Assembly: GCA_028288165.1 (NCBI GenBank)
Contig: JAQBOG010000039.1
Span: forward strand, 62,001-126,000
Source: Sphingobacteriales bacterium
Lineage (GTDB): Bacteria > Bacteroidota > Bacteroidia > Sphingobacteriales > Sphingobacteriaceae
DNA length: 64,000 bases
Reading direction: 5' to 3'
The notes beneath the pieces were generated by a model that was not told the DNA's origin, did not search any database, and saw nothing but the letters and a program-made list of their open reading frames with translations. This document shows, piece by piece, positions 7,870 to 16,851 of this stretch. Every line of letters begins with the position of its first letter. Positions within the stretch are counted from its first letter, which is position 1. The translations under genes were made by a program, and so were the position numbers.

Positions 7870-8038
7870 AATGTAAATTGAGTATCAGCCACAGAGAAGT
7901 ATCCCTTTAAAATCAAATATCAGGCTCTCGAAATCAAGTTTAATATAATTTTTCGGAATTCTCATCTTCATTTTATATTGATGGTCGGATTATTGATTCG
8001 TTGGTAATTACTAATCAATTAACAATTCATAAACAGCT

Positions 8039-8476
8039 ATGAAAACCTCCTTGTTATTCTCTTTTTTTATTTTATTTTTTTTGTCTACATCCTTTGCACA
8101 AAGCAAGGATAATATTTTAGGTAAATGGATAAGTGAGCATGGAAGTGGCAAAATCGAGATATTTAAAGAAGGTGAAGAATTTGCAGGAAAATTAATTTGG
8201 TTAAAAGAACCTTTAAATGAGGAAGGCAAACCTAAAACCGATGTACATAATCCAACAGAAGATTTAAGGTCAAGACCGGTTATGGACTTAGAGATTTTAA
8301 AAAACTTCACCTACAAGGGCGATGGCGAATACACCGACGGAACTGTTTACGATCCAAAATCAGGGAAAACTTACAATTGCAAAATGACCTTAAAAAGCAA
8401 GGATAAGCTCGAAATACGCGGATTTATGGGAATCAGCCTGATTGGAAAATCTGAAACGTGGACCCGGGTGGAGTAA
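8039..8476 (+). CDS. DUF2147 family exported protein
   Basis: A 145-residue protein with a signal peptide (hydrophobic residues 4-18, cleavage probably after SFAQ). The mature part has the DUF2147 pattern: ILGKWISEHGSGKIEIF, a central GKLIWL, then GTVYDPKSGKTYNCKM and a closing GFMGISLIGKSETWTRV. In the family these are small beta-barrel-like periplasmic or outer-membrane proteins of unknown function. It is monocistronic and convergent with the tRNA methyltransferase gene, with only 10 nt between the stops. Confidence 0.9.
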   Translation: MKTSLLFSFFILFFLSTSFAQSKDNILGKWISEHGSGKIEIFKEGEEFAGKLIWLKEPLNEEGKPKTDVHNPTEDLRSRPVMDLEILKNFTYKGDGEYTDGTVYDPKSGKTYNCKMTLKSKDKLEIRGFMGISLIGKSETWTRVE

Positions 8477-8486
8477 AAAGAACTTA

Positions 8487-9212
8487 TCAGAATATAGTTA
8501 AGAAGCTTTTTAGCAAATTCTTATAATCCATTGAATATTCTTTAAGCTTATTATATATCACAACTGTCTTATTAAATACAACTTCCTGTTCAAATCCAAA
8601 CGTTAATAATTCTCGATGTGGGATAGAATCACCAAACGATTGTATAGAAATCTGCTTTTGAAGAAACAAGTCAAAATCACCACTTAGTTCTTTAACCATA
8701 CTCGCTGACTCAATGGGCAATATTAATTCGATAAAGCCTTCCCTGTTTAGATGTGCCGAAGATAATTGAAGAAACCTTTCGAAAAAGTGTTTATCTGTAT
8801 GCCTTGCAAGCGTTTTGGTCGCGGAATTAGATTTTAAAGAATCTATAAAAAACGGTGGATTAGAAACAATTAGATCATATTTCTGGTCGTTGTTCTCATC
8901 TAAATGCTGTTGAAAAGAATCGGCATATACTGTGAGCCTTTCTTTAAACGGAGAATTGTTAAAATTTAGAGAAGCGGTTTGAGCAGCATCAACATCAATT
9001 TCTATTGCATCAACCTTTGCATGAGTAAACCTTTGTGCCAACATCATGGCAATTACTCCTGTTCCTGTACCAATGTCTAAAATAAAGTGGGGATTTGAAT
9101 GGGATGCCAATGCACCAAGTAAAACACCATCGGTGTTAACTTTCATCGCACAGCTTGACTGATCAACTGCGAATTGTTTGAAATGAAATATATTACTTTT
9201 CGTAGAGCTCAA
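8487..9212 (-). CDS. trmN: tRNA1(Val) A37 N6-methyltransferase (TrmN6/YfiC type)
   Basis: An about 241-residue SAM-dependent N6-adenine methyltransferase. It shows FHFKQFAVDQSSCAMKVNTDG, the usual start of the YfiC family, then the SAM loop LDIGTGTGVIA (about residues 45-55) and the catalytic NPPF motif (118-121). The family methylates A37 of tRNA1(Val). No ATG precedes the conserved N-terminus; TTG codons at 9212 and 9236 are the only sensible starts, and I prefer 9212, which leaves 12 residues before the conserved block. Either choice overlaps the 3' end of the VOC gene upstream, suggesting coupling. Confidence 0.85.
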   Translation of the reverse strand: MSSTKSNIFHFKQFAVDQSSCAMKVNTDGVLLGALASHSNPHFILDIGTGTGVIAMMLAQRFTHAKVDAIEIDVDAAQTASLNFNNSPFKERLTVYADSFQQHLDENNDQKYDLIVSNPPFFIDSLKSNSATKTLARHTDKHFFERFLQLSSAHLNREGFIELILPIESASMVKELSGDFDLFLQKQISIQSFGDSIPHRELLTFGFEQEVVFNKTVVIYNKLKEYSMDYKNLLKSFLTIF

Positions 9213-9582
9213 GTGGAAGATTATCTGGATCCGCAAAAAAGGTAAAGCGTTTACCTGTTAATTCATCAACTCTAATAGGTTCAATGATTACCCATTGTAA
9301 TTTAAGTTTTTCCACACATTCGTCGAGATTTGAAACTTCAAAAGCTAAATGTCTTAATCCACATGCTTCGGGTTTGGAAATTCGCTCGGGCGGATTAGGG
9401 AAGGAGAATAATTCAATTTGATACCTATCCCCTACTTTTAAATCAAGCTTATAGGAATCTCTTTCTTCACGGTATACTTCCGAAAGGATTTCAAAACTCA
9501 ATATTTTAGTATAAAAGTGCTTAGAGATTGTGTAATCAGAGCAGATAATAGCAATGTGATGTATGGAATTGATTTGCAGCAT
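9193..9582 (-). CDS. VOC family (glyoxalase-like) protein, YaeR type
   Basis: A 129-residue single-domain vicinal-oxygen-chelate protein. The metal ligands His9 (HHIAI), Glu57 (IELFSFP), His78 (LRHLAFEV) and Glu125 (PLELYE) are all present, as in GloA-like proteins and the YaeR/SMU1112c subgroup. Substrate unknown; a lactoylglutathione lyase would be unlikely without matching glutathione-binding residues. Its 3' end overlaps the start of the tRNA methyltransferase gene. Confidence 0.85.
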   Translation of the reverse strand: MLQINSIHHIAIICSDYTISKHFYTKILSFEILSEVYREERDSYKLDLKVGDRYQIELFSFPNPPERISKPEACGLRHLAFEVSNLDECVEKLKLQWVIIEPIRVDELTGKRFTFFADPDNLPLELYEK

Positions 9583-9816
9583 TTGAGTATTTTACAAATA
9601 TAGGTCATCAAAGGGCAGCTTTTGAAAAGTTTAGGGTGTAAAAAATCGGATGAAATTTGCCTTTCGACAATAAACCCGATTGTACTGAAAAGCCCGCATG
9701 CTTTGGCCTTTCGCAAGGGGCGGACTTGTAAGGGAAAGCGGGACTGACACTCTTAGAAAAGCACTGCCCGCAGGTTTACTAAAATGTCTTTTGTATTTAT
9801 AATATATAAGGAACGG
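9583..9816. other. Non-coding interval with a G+C-rich block
   Basis: No gene is supported. From about 9655 to 9775 the base composition rises sharply compared with the surroundings, with CCCGC and GCGGG words and a direct repeat of GCCTTTCG (about 9659 and 9705). It looks like a repeat element of a second type, but only one copy is in the window. Confidence 0.4.
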
Positions 9817-9842
9817 AAAAAGGCAAGAATTTCTCCTTGCCC
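9817..9842 (-). terminator. Terminator of tonB
   Basis: On the minus strand GGCAAGGAGAAATTCTTGCC forms a 6-bp stem followed by TTTTT, 59 bases beyond the stop of the TonB gene. Confidence 0.65.
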
Positions 9843-9900
9843 TGCTAACAACTACACAATAATCTGTTCTTTTCCCTTTTTATGCTTTAACCTATCCGCA

Positions 9901-10740
9901 TTACTCTGGTGATTGAAAATTGATAGGAATTGTATACATCACTCTTACGTTTTGATCGTTTTGGACGCCGGCTTTCCATTTTGGTGATTTTGAAAGTACT
10001 CTTACTGCTTCTTCATCACAACCGGCGCCAATGCCCTTCAAAATTTTAATGTTAGATAACTCTCCGTTCTTCTCTATAATGAAACTGATAGTGACTTTGC
10101 CGAAAATACCGGCTTCTGCTGCCATTTCAGGAAATCTTAAATTACGGCTTAAGTATTTTGCGAAAGCTGCTTGCCCCCCGGGAAATTCGGGATAAGCTTG
10201 GATTGAAGTTGATATATTATATACTGTATTGTCAATTACCGGAGTTTCAGCAATTCCTGTCCCGCCACCACCAGCAGGTATATCAATTGTATTTAACCCT
10301 GAACCTTGTTCACCTTTGGAGGTGACAGAACTAATTACTGCTTGGTTCAATTCTATCTGTGTTGGTGGTTCTGAGGTAACATGTTCATTTGATACAACTC
10401 TTAAAGGTTGGTTAGCTATAGTTGCTTGATGTTCAACTGGGGTTCTTGGAGCGGAAAGAGCTGCAGGCTCAACTGGTATCACCTTTTGAGGAGGTGGAGG
10501 GATTAGAGTAACTATAGTTTGATGATCGTCCATTTCAATTACATCTCCATTAAAAAATTGATCATACACCAACGGTGAAATAATCAAGCTTGTAAATAAA
10601 ACACTTGCAATAACTAAAGCCTTAATGGTAGTTTCATTATTATGTAGCCTTAATTCGTAAGCACCATACGTTTTGTTGCGATTTTGGAATACAAGCTCAA
10701 GCCACTCGGTCTTGTACAAATTTGAGGTAAAATTCATCAT
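9901..10740 (-). CDS. tonB: TonB family energy transducer
   Basis: A 279-residue protein that transmits proton-motive energy from ExbB/ExbD to outer-membrane TonB-dependent receptors. Residues 1-35 are cytoplasmic and include NKTYGAYELRLHNN, typical of Bacteroidota TonB proteins. One membrane helix spans about 41-60, followed by a proline-rich periplasmic linker (IPPPPQ) and a C-terminal TonB domain from about 187 (YPEFPGGQAAFAKYLSRNLR, then GKVTISFIIEKNG). No exbB, exbD or receptor gene is adjacent, so it acts as a stand-alone paralogue. It is divergent from glnN. Confidence 0.9.
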   Translation of the reverse strand: MMNFTSNLYKTEWLELVFQNRNKTYGAYELRLHNNETTIKALVIASVLFTSLIISPLVYDQFFNGDVIEMDDHQTIVTLIPPPPQKVIPVEPAALSAPRTPVEHQATIANQPLRVVSNEHVTSEPPTQIELNQAVISSVTSKGEQGSGLNTIDIPAGGGGTGIAETPVIDNTVYNISTSIQAYPEFPGGQAAFAKYLSRNLRFPEMAAEAGIFGKVTISFIIEKNGELSNIKILKGIGAGCDEEAVRVLSKSPKWKAGVQNDQNVRVMYTIPINFQSPE

Positions 10741-10927
10741 CAGCTAATAATTTTATGGTTATTTAATAATGAGATGCTTAAATCGAAGGCATTCCATAAC
10801 CAAAAAGCACTTTTATACAAAAAAATGTGTTTTTTAAGCAAAAACAAGTTTTTGAACGAAAACTGTCATTTTTGATATTTTTTAAAAAAATTTTGTCAAT
10901 TATTATAAAAATATACTCACATAAGCT

Positions 10928-10935
10928 TACTTTTG
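10928..10935 (+). promoter_or_regulatory. -7 box of glnN
   Basis: TACTTTTG matches TAnnTTTG exactly and lies 31 nt before the glnN ATG. No TTTG was found at the expected -33 spacing, so the promoter may need an activator. Confidence 0.5.
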
Positions 10936-10966
10936 TGCACAAACTTCATAAAAAATTAAGCAAAAC

Positions 10967-13153
10967 ATGTCTAATTTAAGATTTCAGGCTCTAAATGCTG
11001 TTCTTTCCAGGTCAATTCCTGACGTAAAGATCCCTTCTTCAAAAATTTCAGATTTTTATGGCTCAAACGTCTTTGATAAAAAGAAGATGAAAGACTTTTT
11101 ATCAAAGGAAGCTTTTCAAAGCATTAGTAACTCTATTGATTTGGCTGAGCCTTTAAATCGTGAAGTTTCTGAGCAAATTGCTACTGCAATGAAGTCTTGG
11201 GCTATGGCGAAGGGTGCTACCCACTATACCCACTGGTTTCAACCATTAACTGGCACAACTGCAGAAAAACACGATTCATTTTTTGAGCCCGGACATGATG
11301 GCCAAGCAATTGAGCGTTTTTCTGGCGATGCTTTAGTTCAACAAGAACCTGATGCATCCAGCTTCCCTAACGGAGGTATCCGTAACACTTTCGAAGCACG
11401 TGGTTACACTGCTTGGGATCCATCTTCTCCTGCTTTCATCATGGAAAGCAAATCAGGTAAAACTTTATGTATACCTACTGTATTCGTTTCTTATACAGGC
11501 GAAGCATTAGATTATAAAGCACCATTATTAAAAGCATTATCTGCTTTAGATAAAGCAGCTGTTGATGTTTGCCATTATTTTGATAAATCTATTGAGAAAG
11601 TAAATGCTTCTTTAGGTATCGAACAAGAATATTTCTTGGTTGACCTTGCATTATTCAATGCTCGTCCGGATTTATTATTAACTGGCCGTACTTTATTCGG
11701 ACACATGTCTGCAAAAGGACAACAATTAGAAGATCATTATTTCGGAACTATCCCTGAGCGTGTTTATGCTTACATGTTAGATTTCGAAACTGAAGCTTTG
11801 AAATTGGGTATTCCTTTGAAAACCCGTCATAACGAGGTTGCTCCATCTCAATTTGAGTGTGCTCCTATTTATGAGGAAATCAACTTAGCGATTGATCATA
11901 ATCAATTGTTAATGGACATCATGGAGAAAGTTGCGAAACGTCATAATTTCAAAGTTTTATTACATGAAAAACCATACGCAGGCGTAAACGGTTCAGGTAA
12001 ACACAATAACTGGAGTATCATTACCAACACTGGTAAAAACTTATTGTCTCCAGGAAAAACTCCTAAGAACAACTTGATGTTCTTAACCTTCTTCGTTAAC
12101 ACTGTACGTGCGGTTTACGAGCATGCAGATTTAATGCGTTCTTCTATTGCATCAGTATCTAACGATCACCGTTTAGGAGCTAACGAAGCACCTCCTGCAA
12201 TCATTTCAATATTCTTAGGCTCTCAATTAAATGATGTACTTGACGAAATTGAAACTTCACGTATCAGCAAAAAAATTAAAGAAGATAATGGTCTTTGGTT
12301 AGGTATTCCTAAAATTCCTCAAATTTTATTGGATAACACAGATCGTAACCGTACTTCTCCTTTTGCTTTCACTGGTAACAAATTTGAGTTCCGTGCAGTA
12401 GGTTCTTCTGCTAACTCATCTGCTCCAATGACTATTTTAAACACAGTAGTTGCTGATCAGTTGGTTAAATTCAAAGTTGAAGTTGATAAATTGATCAAGA
12501 AAGGTGAGAAAAAAGATATCGCTATCTTAACAATCCTTAAACGTTACATCAAAGAATCAAAAGATATCCGTTTTGAAGGAAATGGTTACAGTGATGAGTG
12601 GGAACAAGAAGCTGCTAAACGTGGTTTGTCTAACATCAAAACCACTCCTAAGTCTCTTGATGCTGATGTGAGTGAAAAATCAATGGAGCTTTTTGAAAAA
12701 ACAAAAGTATTCAGCAAACGCGAAGCTCATGCTCGTCATGAAATTAGATTAGAAAGCTTCTACAAAAAATTACAAATCGAAGCTCGTATTATGGGTGAGA
12801 TTGTAAACAACGTAATCATCCCTGCTTCAATTACATACCAAAGTAAATTAGTACAAAACGTTATCGGATTAAAAGAAATTGGTCTTGCTGAAGATACTTA
12901 TGCTGCTCAATTACAGATAATTAATAAATTATCAGAGCACATTAACTTTATCAAAACTAATGTTGATCAAATGATCGAAGAACGTAAAACAGCAAATGCT
13001 ATTGAAGATTTACGTGATAAATCAATTGCTTATGATGAAAAAGTGAAAACTTTCTTTGATCCTATCCGCTACCATGTAGATAAGTTAGAGCAATTAGTTG
13101 ACGATTCTCAATGGCCGTTACCTAAGTTCAGAGAGTTATTATTTATCAAATAG
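10967..13153 (+). CDS. glnN: Glutamine synthetase type III
   Basis: A 728-residue GSIII, the large glutamine synthetase common in Bacteroidota. It condenses ammonium and glutamate with ATP and is the main ammonium assimilation enzyme. Visible motifs: the N-terminal GSIII domain (HYTHWFQPLTG), LGIEQEYFLVD with metal-binding Glu residues, KTRHNEVAPSQFE, the ATP-site motif KPYAGVNGSGKHNNWSI, and EFRAVGSSANSS. Length fits GSIII (about 700-730), not GSI (about 450-470). The codon use is unusually regular, as in highly expressed genes. It is transcribed alone and followed by a hairpin terminator. Confidence 0.97.
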   Translation: MSNLRFQALNAVLSRSIPDVKIPSSKISDFYGSNVFDKKKMKDFLSKEAFQSISNSIDLAEPLNREVSEQIATAMKSWAMAKGATHYTHWFQPLTGTTAEKHDSFFEPGHDGQAIERFSGDALVQQEPDASSFPNGGIRNTFEARGYTAWDPSSPAFIMESKSGKTLCIPTVFVSYTGEALDYKAPLLKALSALDKAAVDVCHYFDKSIEKVNASLGIEQEYFLVDLALFNARPDLLLTGRTLFGHMSAKGQQLEDHYFGTIPERVYAYMLDFETEALKLGIPLKTRHNEVAPSQFECAPIYEEINLAIDHNQLLMDIMEKVAKRHNFKVLLHEKPYAGVNGSGKHNNWSIITNTGKNLLSPGKTPKNNLMFLTFFVNTVRAVYEHADLMRSSIASVSNDHRLGANEAPPAIISIFLGSQLNDVLDEIETSRISKKIKEDNGLWLGIPKIPQILLDNTDRNRTSPFAFTGNKFEFRAVGSSANSSAPMTILNTVVADQLVKFKVEVDKLIKKGEKKDIAILTILKRYIKESKDIRFEGNGYSDEWEQEAAKRGLSNIKTTPKSLDADVSEKSMELFEKTKVFSKREAHARHEIRLESFYKKLQIEARIMGEIVNNVIIPASITYQSKLVQNVIGLKEIGLAEDTYAAQLQIINKLSEHINFIKTNVDQMIEERKTANAIEDLRDKSIAYDEKVKTFFDPIRYHVDKLEQLVDDSQWPLPKFRELLFIK

Positions 13154-13280
13154 ATTTGAGATAATAGATTTGAGATTTGAGACATGGTCCCGGCATAGTT
13201 CGGGACTTTGTCGTTTTATTCCGTTTGATCCCATTTGATTTATATTTCTAACATCTCATATCTTATATCTCACATCTAAC
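13151..13280. repeat. Low-complexity arms flanking a terminator
   Basis: The left arm (13151-13183) repeats GATTTGAGA-like words. The right arm (13248-13280) repeats ATCTCAT, ATCTTAT and ATCTCAC words, roughly the reverse complement of the left arm. The glnN terminator lies between them. The layout resembles that at 18600-18898. Confidence 0.6.
13187..13210 (+). terminator. Terminator of glnN
   Basis: GTCCCG and CGGGAC form a 6-bp stem with an 8-nt loop, followed by TTTG, 34 nt after the glnN stop. The T tract is short, so efficiency is uncertain. Confidence 0.55.
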
Positions 13281-13283
13281 AAC

Positions 13284-13291
13284 TAAATTTG
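13284..13291 (+). promoter_or_regulatory. -7 box of purM
   Basis: TAAATTTG matches TAnnTTTG and ends only 6 nt before the purM ATG at 13298. The predicted start of transcription therefore falls at or next to the start codon, which would give a leaderless mRNA. Confidence 0.5.
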
Positions 13292-13297
13292 CGCCCA

Positions 13298-14476
13298 ATG
13301 TCCGATCTTAAATATAATCAACGCGGCGTATCTGCCGGCAAAGAAGATGTGCATAACGCCATCAAGAATATAGATAAGGGAATTTTCCCGCAAGCATTTT
13401 GCAAAATCATACCCGATATTTTAGGTGGTGATATAGATTGGTGCAACATTATGCATGCTGATGGTGCTGGAACAAAATCATCCTTAGCATATATATATTG
13501 GAAAGAAACCGGCGATATTTCAGTTTGGAGAGGTATCGCTCAGGATGCTATCATCATGAATCTCGATGATTTATTATGCATTGGTGCAACAGACAATATA
13601 CTTTTATCTTCAACAATTGGCCGGAATAAAAACCTGATACCAGGTGAAGTAATTGCCGAAATTATTAATGGGACTGAAGATATTTTATCTGAATTAAGAG
13701 AATTAGGAATTGGAATATATTCAACTGGTGGTGAAACTGCCGATGTGGGTGATTTAGTTCGCACCATTATTGTTGATTCTACGGTTACTTGCCGAATGAA
13801 CAGGTCAGAAGTTATCTCAAATGATCGGATCAAGCCTGGAGACGTGATTGTAGGCTTATCTTCTAGCGGCCAAGCAACCTATGAGCGAGAGTATAATGGC
13901 GGTATGGGTTCGAATGGGTTAACTTCTGCCCGTCACGATGTTTTTCATAAATATATAGCGGAAAAATATCCAGAAAGTTATGATCCATCTGTGCCTTACC
14001 AATTGGTTTTTGCAGGTAACAAAAAGCTAACCGATGAAATTTCAATTGGCGAAAATCAAACTATTACAGCTGGTAAACTGGTGCTTTCTCCAACCAGAAC
14101 CTACGCTCCAGTGGTAAAGAGAATATTAGATAGCTTACGTTCTCAAATTCATGGAATGGTGCATTGCAGTGGCGGCGCCCAAACGAAGGTGCTTCACTTT
14201 GTGGAAAACCTGCATATTATTAAAGATAACCTCTTCCCGATTCCTCCGCTATTCAAATTGATACAAGAGGAATCTGCTACCGAATGGCAAGAAATGTATA
14301 AAGTGTTCAATATGGGTCATCGTATGGAATTTTATGTTTCTCAAGATATTGCACAAGAAATTATTAATATTTCGAAAGAATTTAACATTGAAGCCCAAAT
14401 TGTTGGCCGCGTGGAAGCAGCCGATAAAAAGCAAGTGACTATCCGTTCTGAATTTGGGGAGTTTATTTATTTTTAA
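13298..14476 (+). CDS. purM: Phosphoribosylformylglycinamidine cyclo-ligase (AIR synthetase)
   Basis: A 392-residue PurM of the Bacteroidota type. It closes the imidazole ring of FGAM to give AIR in purine synthesis, using ATP. Visible: the N-terminal glycine-rich YNQRGVSAGKEDVHNAI, the metal-site stretch MHADGAGTKSS, DAIIMNLDDLLCIGAT, STGGETADVGDLVRT, VIVGLSSSGQATYEREYNGGMGSNG and GMVHCSGGAQTKV. I use the ATG at 13298; a TTG at 13289 lies inside the predicted promoter box. It is followed by repeat copy 2 and a terminator shared with the convergent peptidase gene. Confidence 0.93.
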   Translation: MSDLKYNQRGVSAGKEDVHNAIKNIDKGIFPQAFCKIIPDILGGDIDWCNIMHADGAGTKSSLAYIYWKETGDISVWRGIAQDAIIMNLDDLLCIGATDNILLSSTIGRNKNLIPGEVIAEIINGTEDILSELRELGIGIYSTGGETADVGDLVRTIIVDSTVTCRMNRSEVISNDRIKPGDVIVGLSSSGQATYEREYNGGMGSNGLTSARHDVFHKYIAEKYPESYDPSVPYQLVFAGNKKLTDEISIGENQTITAGKLVLSPTRTYAPVVKRILDSLRSQIHGMVHCSGGAQTKVLHFVENLHIIKDNLFPIPPLFKLIQEESATEWQEMYKVFNMGHRMEFYVSQDIAQEIINISKEFNIEAQIVGRVEAADKKQVTIRSEFGEFIYF

Positions 14477-14488
14477 TTAACCAATGAA

Positions 14489-14571
14489 TTGGGCGTTCGG
14501 GCGGGCTTTTGTTCCAATCTTTTTGCAGTAGAAGCAAAAAGGATTTCCACGCAATCCCTAACGCTCTAGCA
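14489..14571 (+). repeat. Dispersed intergenic repeat, copy 2
   Basis: TTGGGCGTTCGGGCGGGCTT at the left, the hairpin arms ATCTTTTTGC and GCAAAAAGGAT around a short loop, then TTCCACG, AATCCCTAACGC and CTAGCA. It starts 12 nt after the purM stop. Confidence 0.85.
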
Positions 14572-14600
14572 TACTTAAATAAGAATTTTAATTGCAAATA

Positions 14601-14637
14601 AAAACAAAAGCCTCCAAATTGGAGGCTTTTGTTTTTA
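14601..14637. terminator. Bidirectional terminator between purM and the S46 peptidase gene
   Basis: AAAACAAAAGCCTCC and GGAGGCTTTTGTTTT form a 15-bp stem with a 5-nt loop and T runs in both directions. It overlaps the stop of the minus-strand gene. Confidence 0.85.
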
Positions 14638-16851
14638 TTTTTTCATGATCATTTTATCTTTTATACTGAGTTTCGGTGGTGTATCACGTCTGATATCCAA
14701 CTCATTGATAATATTTTTAGCGCCTCCCAATACATCAATACACCATAATACAAAACGTGTATCCACAGAAATAGTTCGTTTGTAATTTTTATCGAAAGCG
14801 ATATCACCGCTCATAGCTTCCCAATTTCCGTCAAATGCTAAACCAATTAATTCGCCGTTGCCGTTAATTACAGGTGAGCCTGAATTACCACCAGTAATAT
14901 CGTTATTAGATATAAAATTTACTGGCAGTGTTCCATTAACCCCATATTCTCTAAAGTCCTTTTTAGCATATGCATCTAATAACGATTTAGGAAGATCAAA
15001 TTCATCATCACCTGGCTGGTATTTAGCCACCATTCCATCAATATTAGTCTGAATGTTATAGGTCATTCCATCCTTCGGGCTGTAATTTTGAATTTGTCCA
15101 TAAGAGATTCGCATGGTAGAATTTGCATCAGGATATATAGCAGCATTCGGATTCTTTTCCATCAATGCTTTCAAATATAGATTATCTAACTTAGCTCTTT
15201 GTGCAGCGTAATCTGTTATTATTGTACCAAAATTTGCCTTAGCATATTCTGATGGTAGCACATTCTTCGCATATAAGTACCCGGGATCTTTCTCTAAAAC
15301 CTCTTTATTAGGATTAGCCATAAATTGGCGTAATTTAACCGGGGTAATAAGTACACTTTTATCCCATAAATAATCAGCATACTTCTTAAAGGTTGCTTCC
15401 GGAGAGTTAGCCCAATAGTTTTCAGCAATTAAGGTTATAAACTTTGGATGCTGTGATTTGGGTACATCATTATAAAAGCTTGTTAATATTTGAGCAAATA
15501 TTTTCTTATCAGCAGTTTCATTGTAAGTTAGCTCATATGCATCCAAAGTTGCACTGGTCTCTTGTTTAACATTAGCAACATACGCCTGGTCGTCCTTTTT
15601 GGTTTGTAAGTTATTTATGGCGGTCGCAAACGTATTGGCATTATCTACCCAATTTACTGCGAGCAAACCATTAAATCCAGCATACACATTTTGTATTACA
15701 TACGGTTCATAGGTTTTATATGCTTTTTCATAATCAGAAAACAAGTTCGCATATTCAGGTTTGTTGGCTGCCCATTTAGTGAACTCAGCTTCTTGTTTCT
15801 GCTTTTCTTCGTAGATTTTATGACGCTTCAATTGTTCGGTTTGGCCGATGTAGTATTTCCAATAATTGGCAATATTTGCATATTCAGATGACAATTTAAG
15901 TCGGGTAGCCACATCCTTATCCATCTCTTCTTTCCAAGCTTTTAAACGAATATCCCGTAATTTTACGATCGTTGGATTAGCTAAATCTGTAGCTACTTTA
16001 ACGCCATAAGAAGTTAAATATCTGTCAGTCCTTCCAGGAAAACCATAAACCATGGCAAAATCACCGTTTTTAACGCCTTTTATGGATACTGGTAGAAACT
16101 TTTTAGGAGTATAAGGTTTATTGTTAGCGGCATATTGCGCAGGTTTGTTATCCGCACCAGCGTAAACCCGGAAAATAGAAAAATCCCCAGTATGACGCGG
16201 CCACTCCCAATTGTCTGTATCTCCGCCAAACTTCCCTATTGATTGAGGAGGTATACCAACTAAACGAATGTCGCTGTATCGTTCATATATAAAAAGTAAG
16301 TACTGATTTGCTTTGAAAATATCTTTAACCTCTGCCTCCAGATTTGTTCCCTGAGTAGCATCACCAATTAGTGTTCGGGTAATTTCGGCAACTTTAGCAG
16401 CTCTTTTTTCGAAAGGTAAGCCCTTAATCGCTTCCGATACTTGCGGAGTTACATCTGCCATACGGACTAAAAAACGTACAAACAATCCGGGTATCGGCTT
16501 TTCCTCGGCGTTAGATTTAGCATAAAAACCACTATCTAAAATGTTATTTTGAGGAGTAGAGTTTGAAGCAGCAGCATCGTACCCGCAATGATGGTTTGTA
16601 AAAATCAATCCGTTTTTCGACACAATTTCGCCGGTGCAAAATCCACCAAAAGAAACGATAGCATCCTTTAGCGATGCCTTATTTACGCTATAAAGGTCTT
16701 CAGGTGTTAACTTAAAGCCCTGTTTTTTCATTTGTTCGTAATTTTTACCAATTAACATTGGTAACCACATTCCTTCATCAGCCTTGGTATTAGGAATGTA
16801 TATTAGGATGATTAATAAAATTAACCATGCCTGTTTTAACTTATTTCTCAT
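14635..16851 (-). CDS. S46 family dipeptidyl peptidase, DPP7 type
   Basis: A 738-residue exported serine peptidase. A signal peptide (hydrophobic residues 9-21) is followed by the S46 start DEGMWLP. The catalytic His88 is in TNHHCGYD and the nucleophile Ser657 in GGNSGSPV. These enzymes remove dipeptides from peptide N-termini in the periplasm. In the well-studied Porphyromonas enzymes a Gly 18 residues after the Ser marks DPP7 (hydrophobic penultimate residues), while Arg marks DPP11 (Asp/Glu). Here the residue is Gly (AFDGNWE), so I infer DPP7-like specificity. Monocistronic. Confidence 0.92.
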   Translation of the reverse strand: MRNKLKQAWLILLIILIYIPNTKADEGMWLPMLIGKNYEQMKKQGFKLTPEDLYSVNKASLKDAIVSFGGFCTGEIVSKNGLIFTNHHCGYDAAASNSTPQNNILDSGFYAKSNAEEKPIPGLFVRFLVRMADVTPQVSEAIKGLPFEKRAAKVAEITRTLIGDATQGTNLEAEVKDIFKANQYLLFIYERYSDIRLVGIPPQSIGKFGGDTDNWEWPRHTGDFSIFRVYAGADNKPAQYAANNKPYTPKKFLPVSIKGVKNGDFAMVYGFPGRTDRYLTSYGVKVATDLANPTIVKLRDIRLKAWKEEMDKDVATRLKLSSEYANIANYWKYYIGQTEQLKRHKIYEEKQKQEAEFTKWAANKPEYANLFSDYEKAYKTYEPYVIQNVYAGFNGLLAVNWVDNANTFATAINNLQTKKDDQAYVANVKQETSATLDAYELTYNETADKKIFAQILTSFYNDVPKSQHPKFITLIAENYWANSPEATFKKYADYLWDKSVLITPVKLRQFMANPNKEVLEKDPGYLYAKNVLPSEYAKANFGTIITDYAAQRAKLDNLYLKALMEKNPNAAIYPDANSTMRISYGQIQNYSPKDGMTYNIQTNIDGMVAKYQPGDDEFDLPKSLLDAYAKKDFREYGVNGTLPVNFISNNDITGGNSGSPVINGNGELIGLAFDGNWEAMSGDIAFDKNYKRTISVDTRFVLWCIDVLGGAKNIINELDIRRDTPPKLSIKDKMIMKK

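Noticed and set aside
8011-8310. Minus-strand frame of 99 codons
   Set aside because: It is the antisense shadow of the DUF2147 gene.
9498-9716. Minus-strand frame of 72 codons overlapping the VOC gene start
   Set aside because: It lies partly inside the VOC gene in another frame and partly in the G+C-rich block; no motif.
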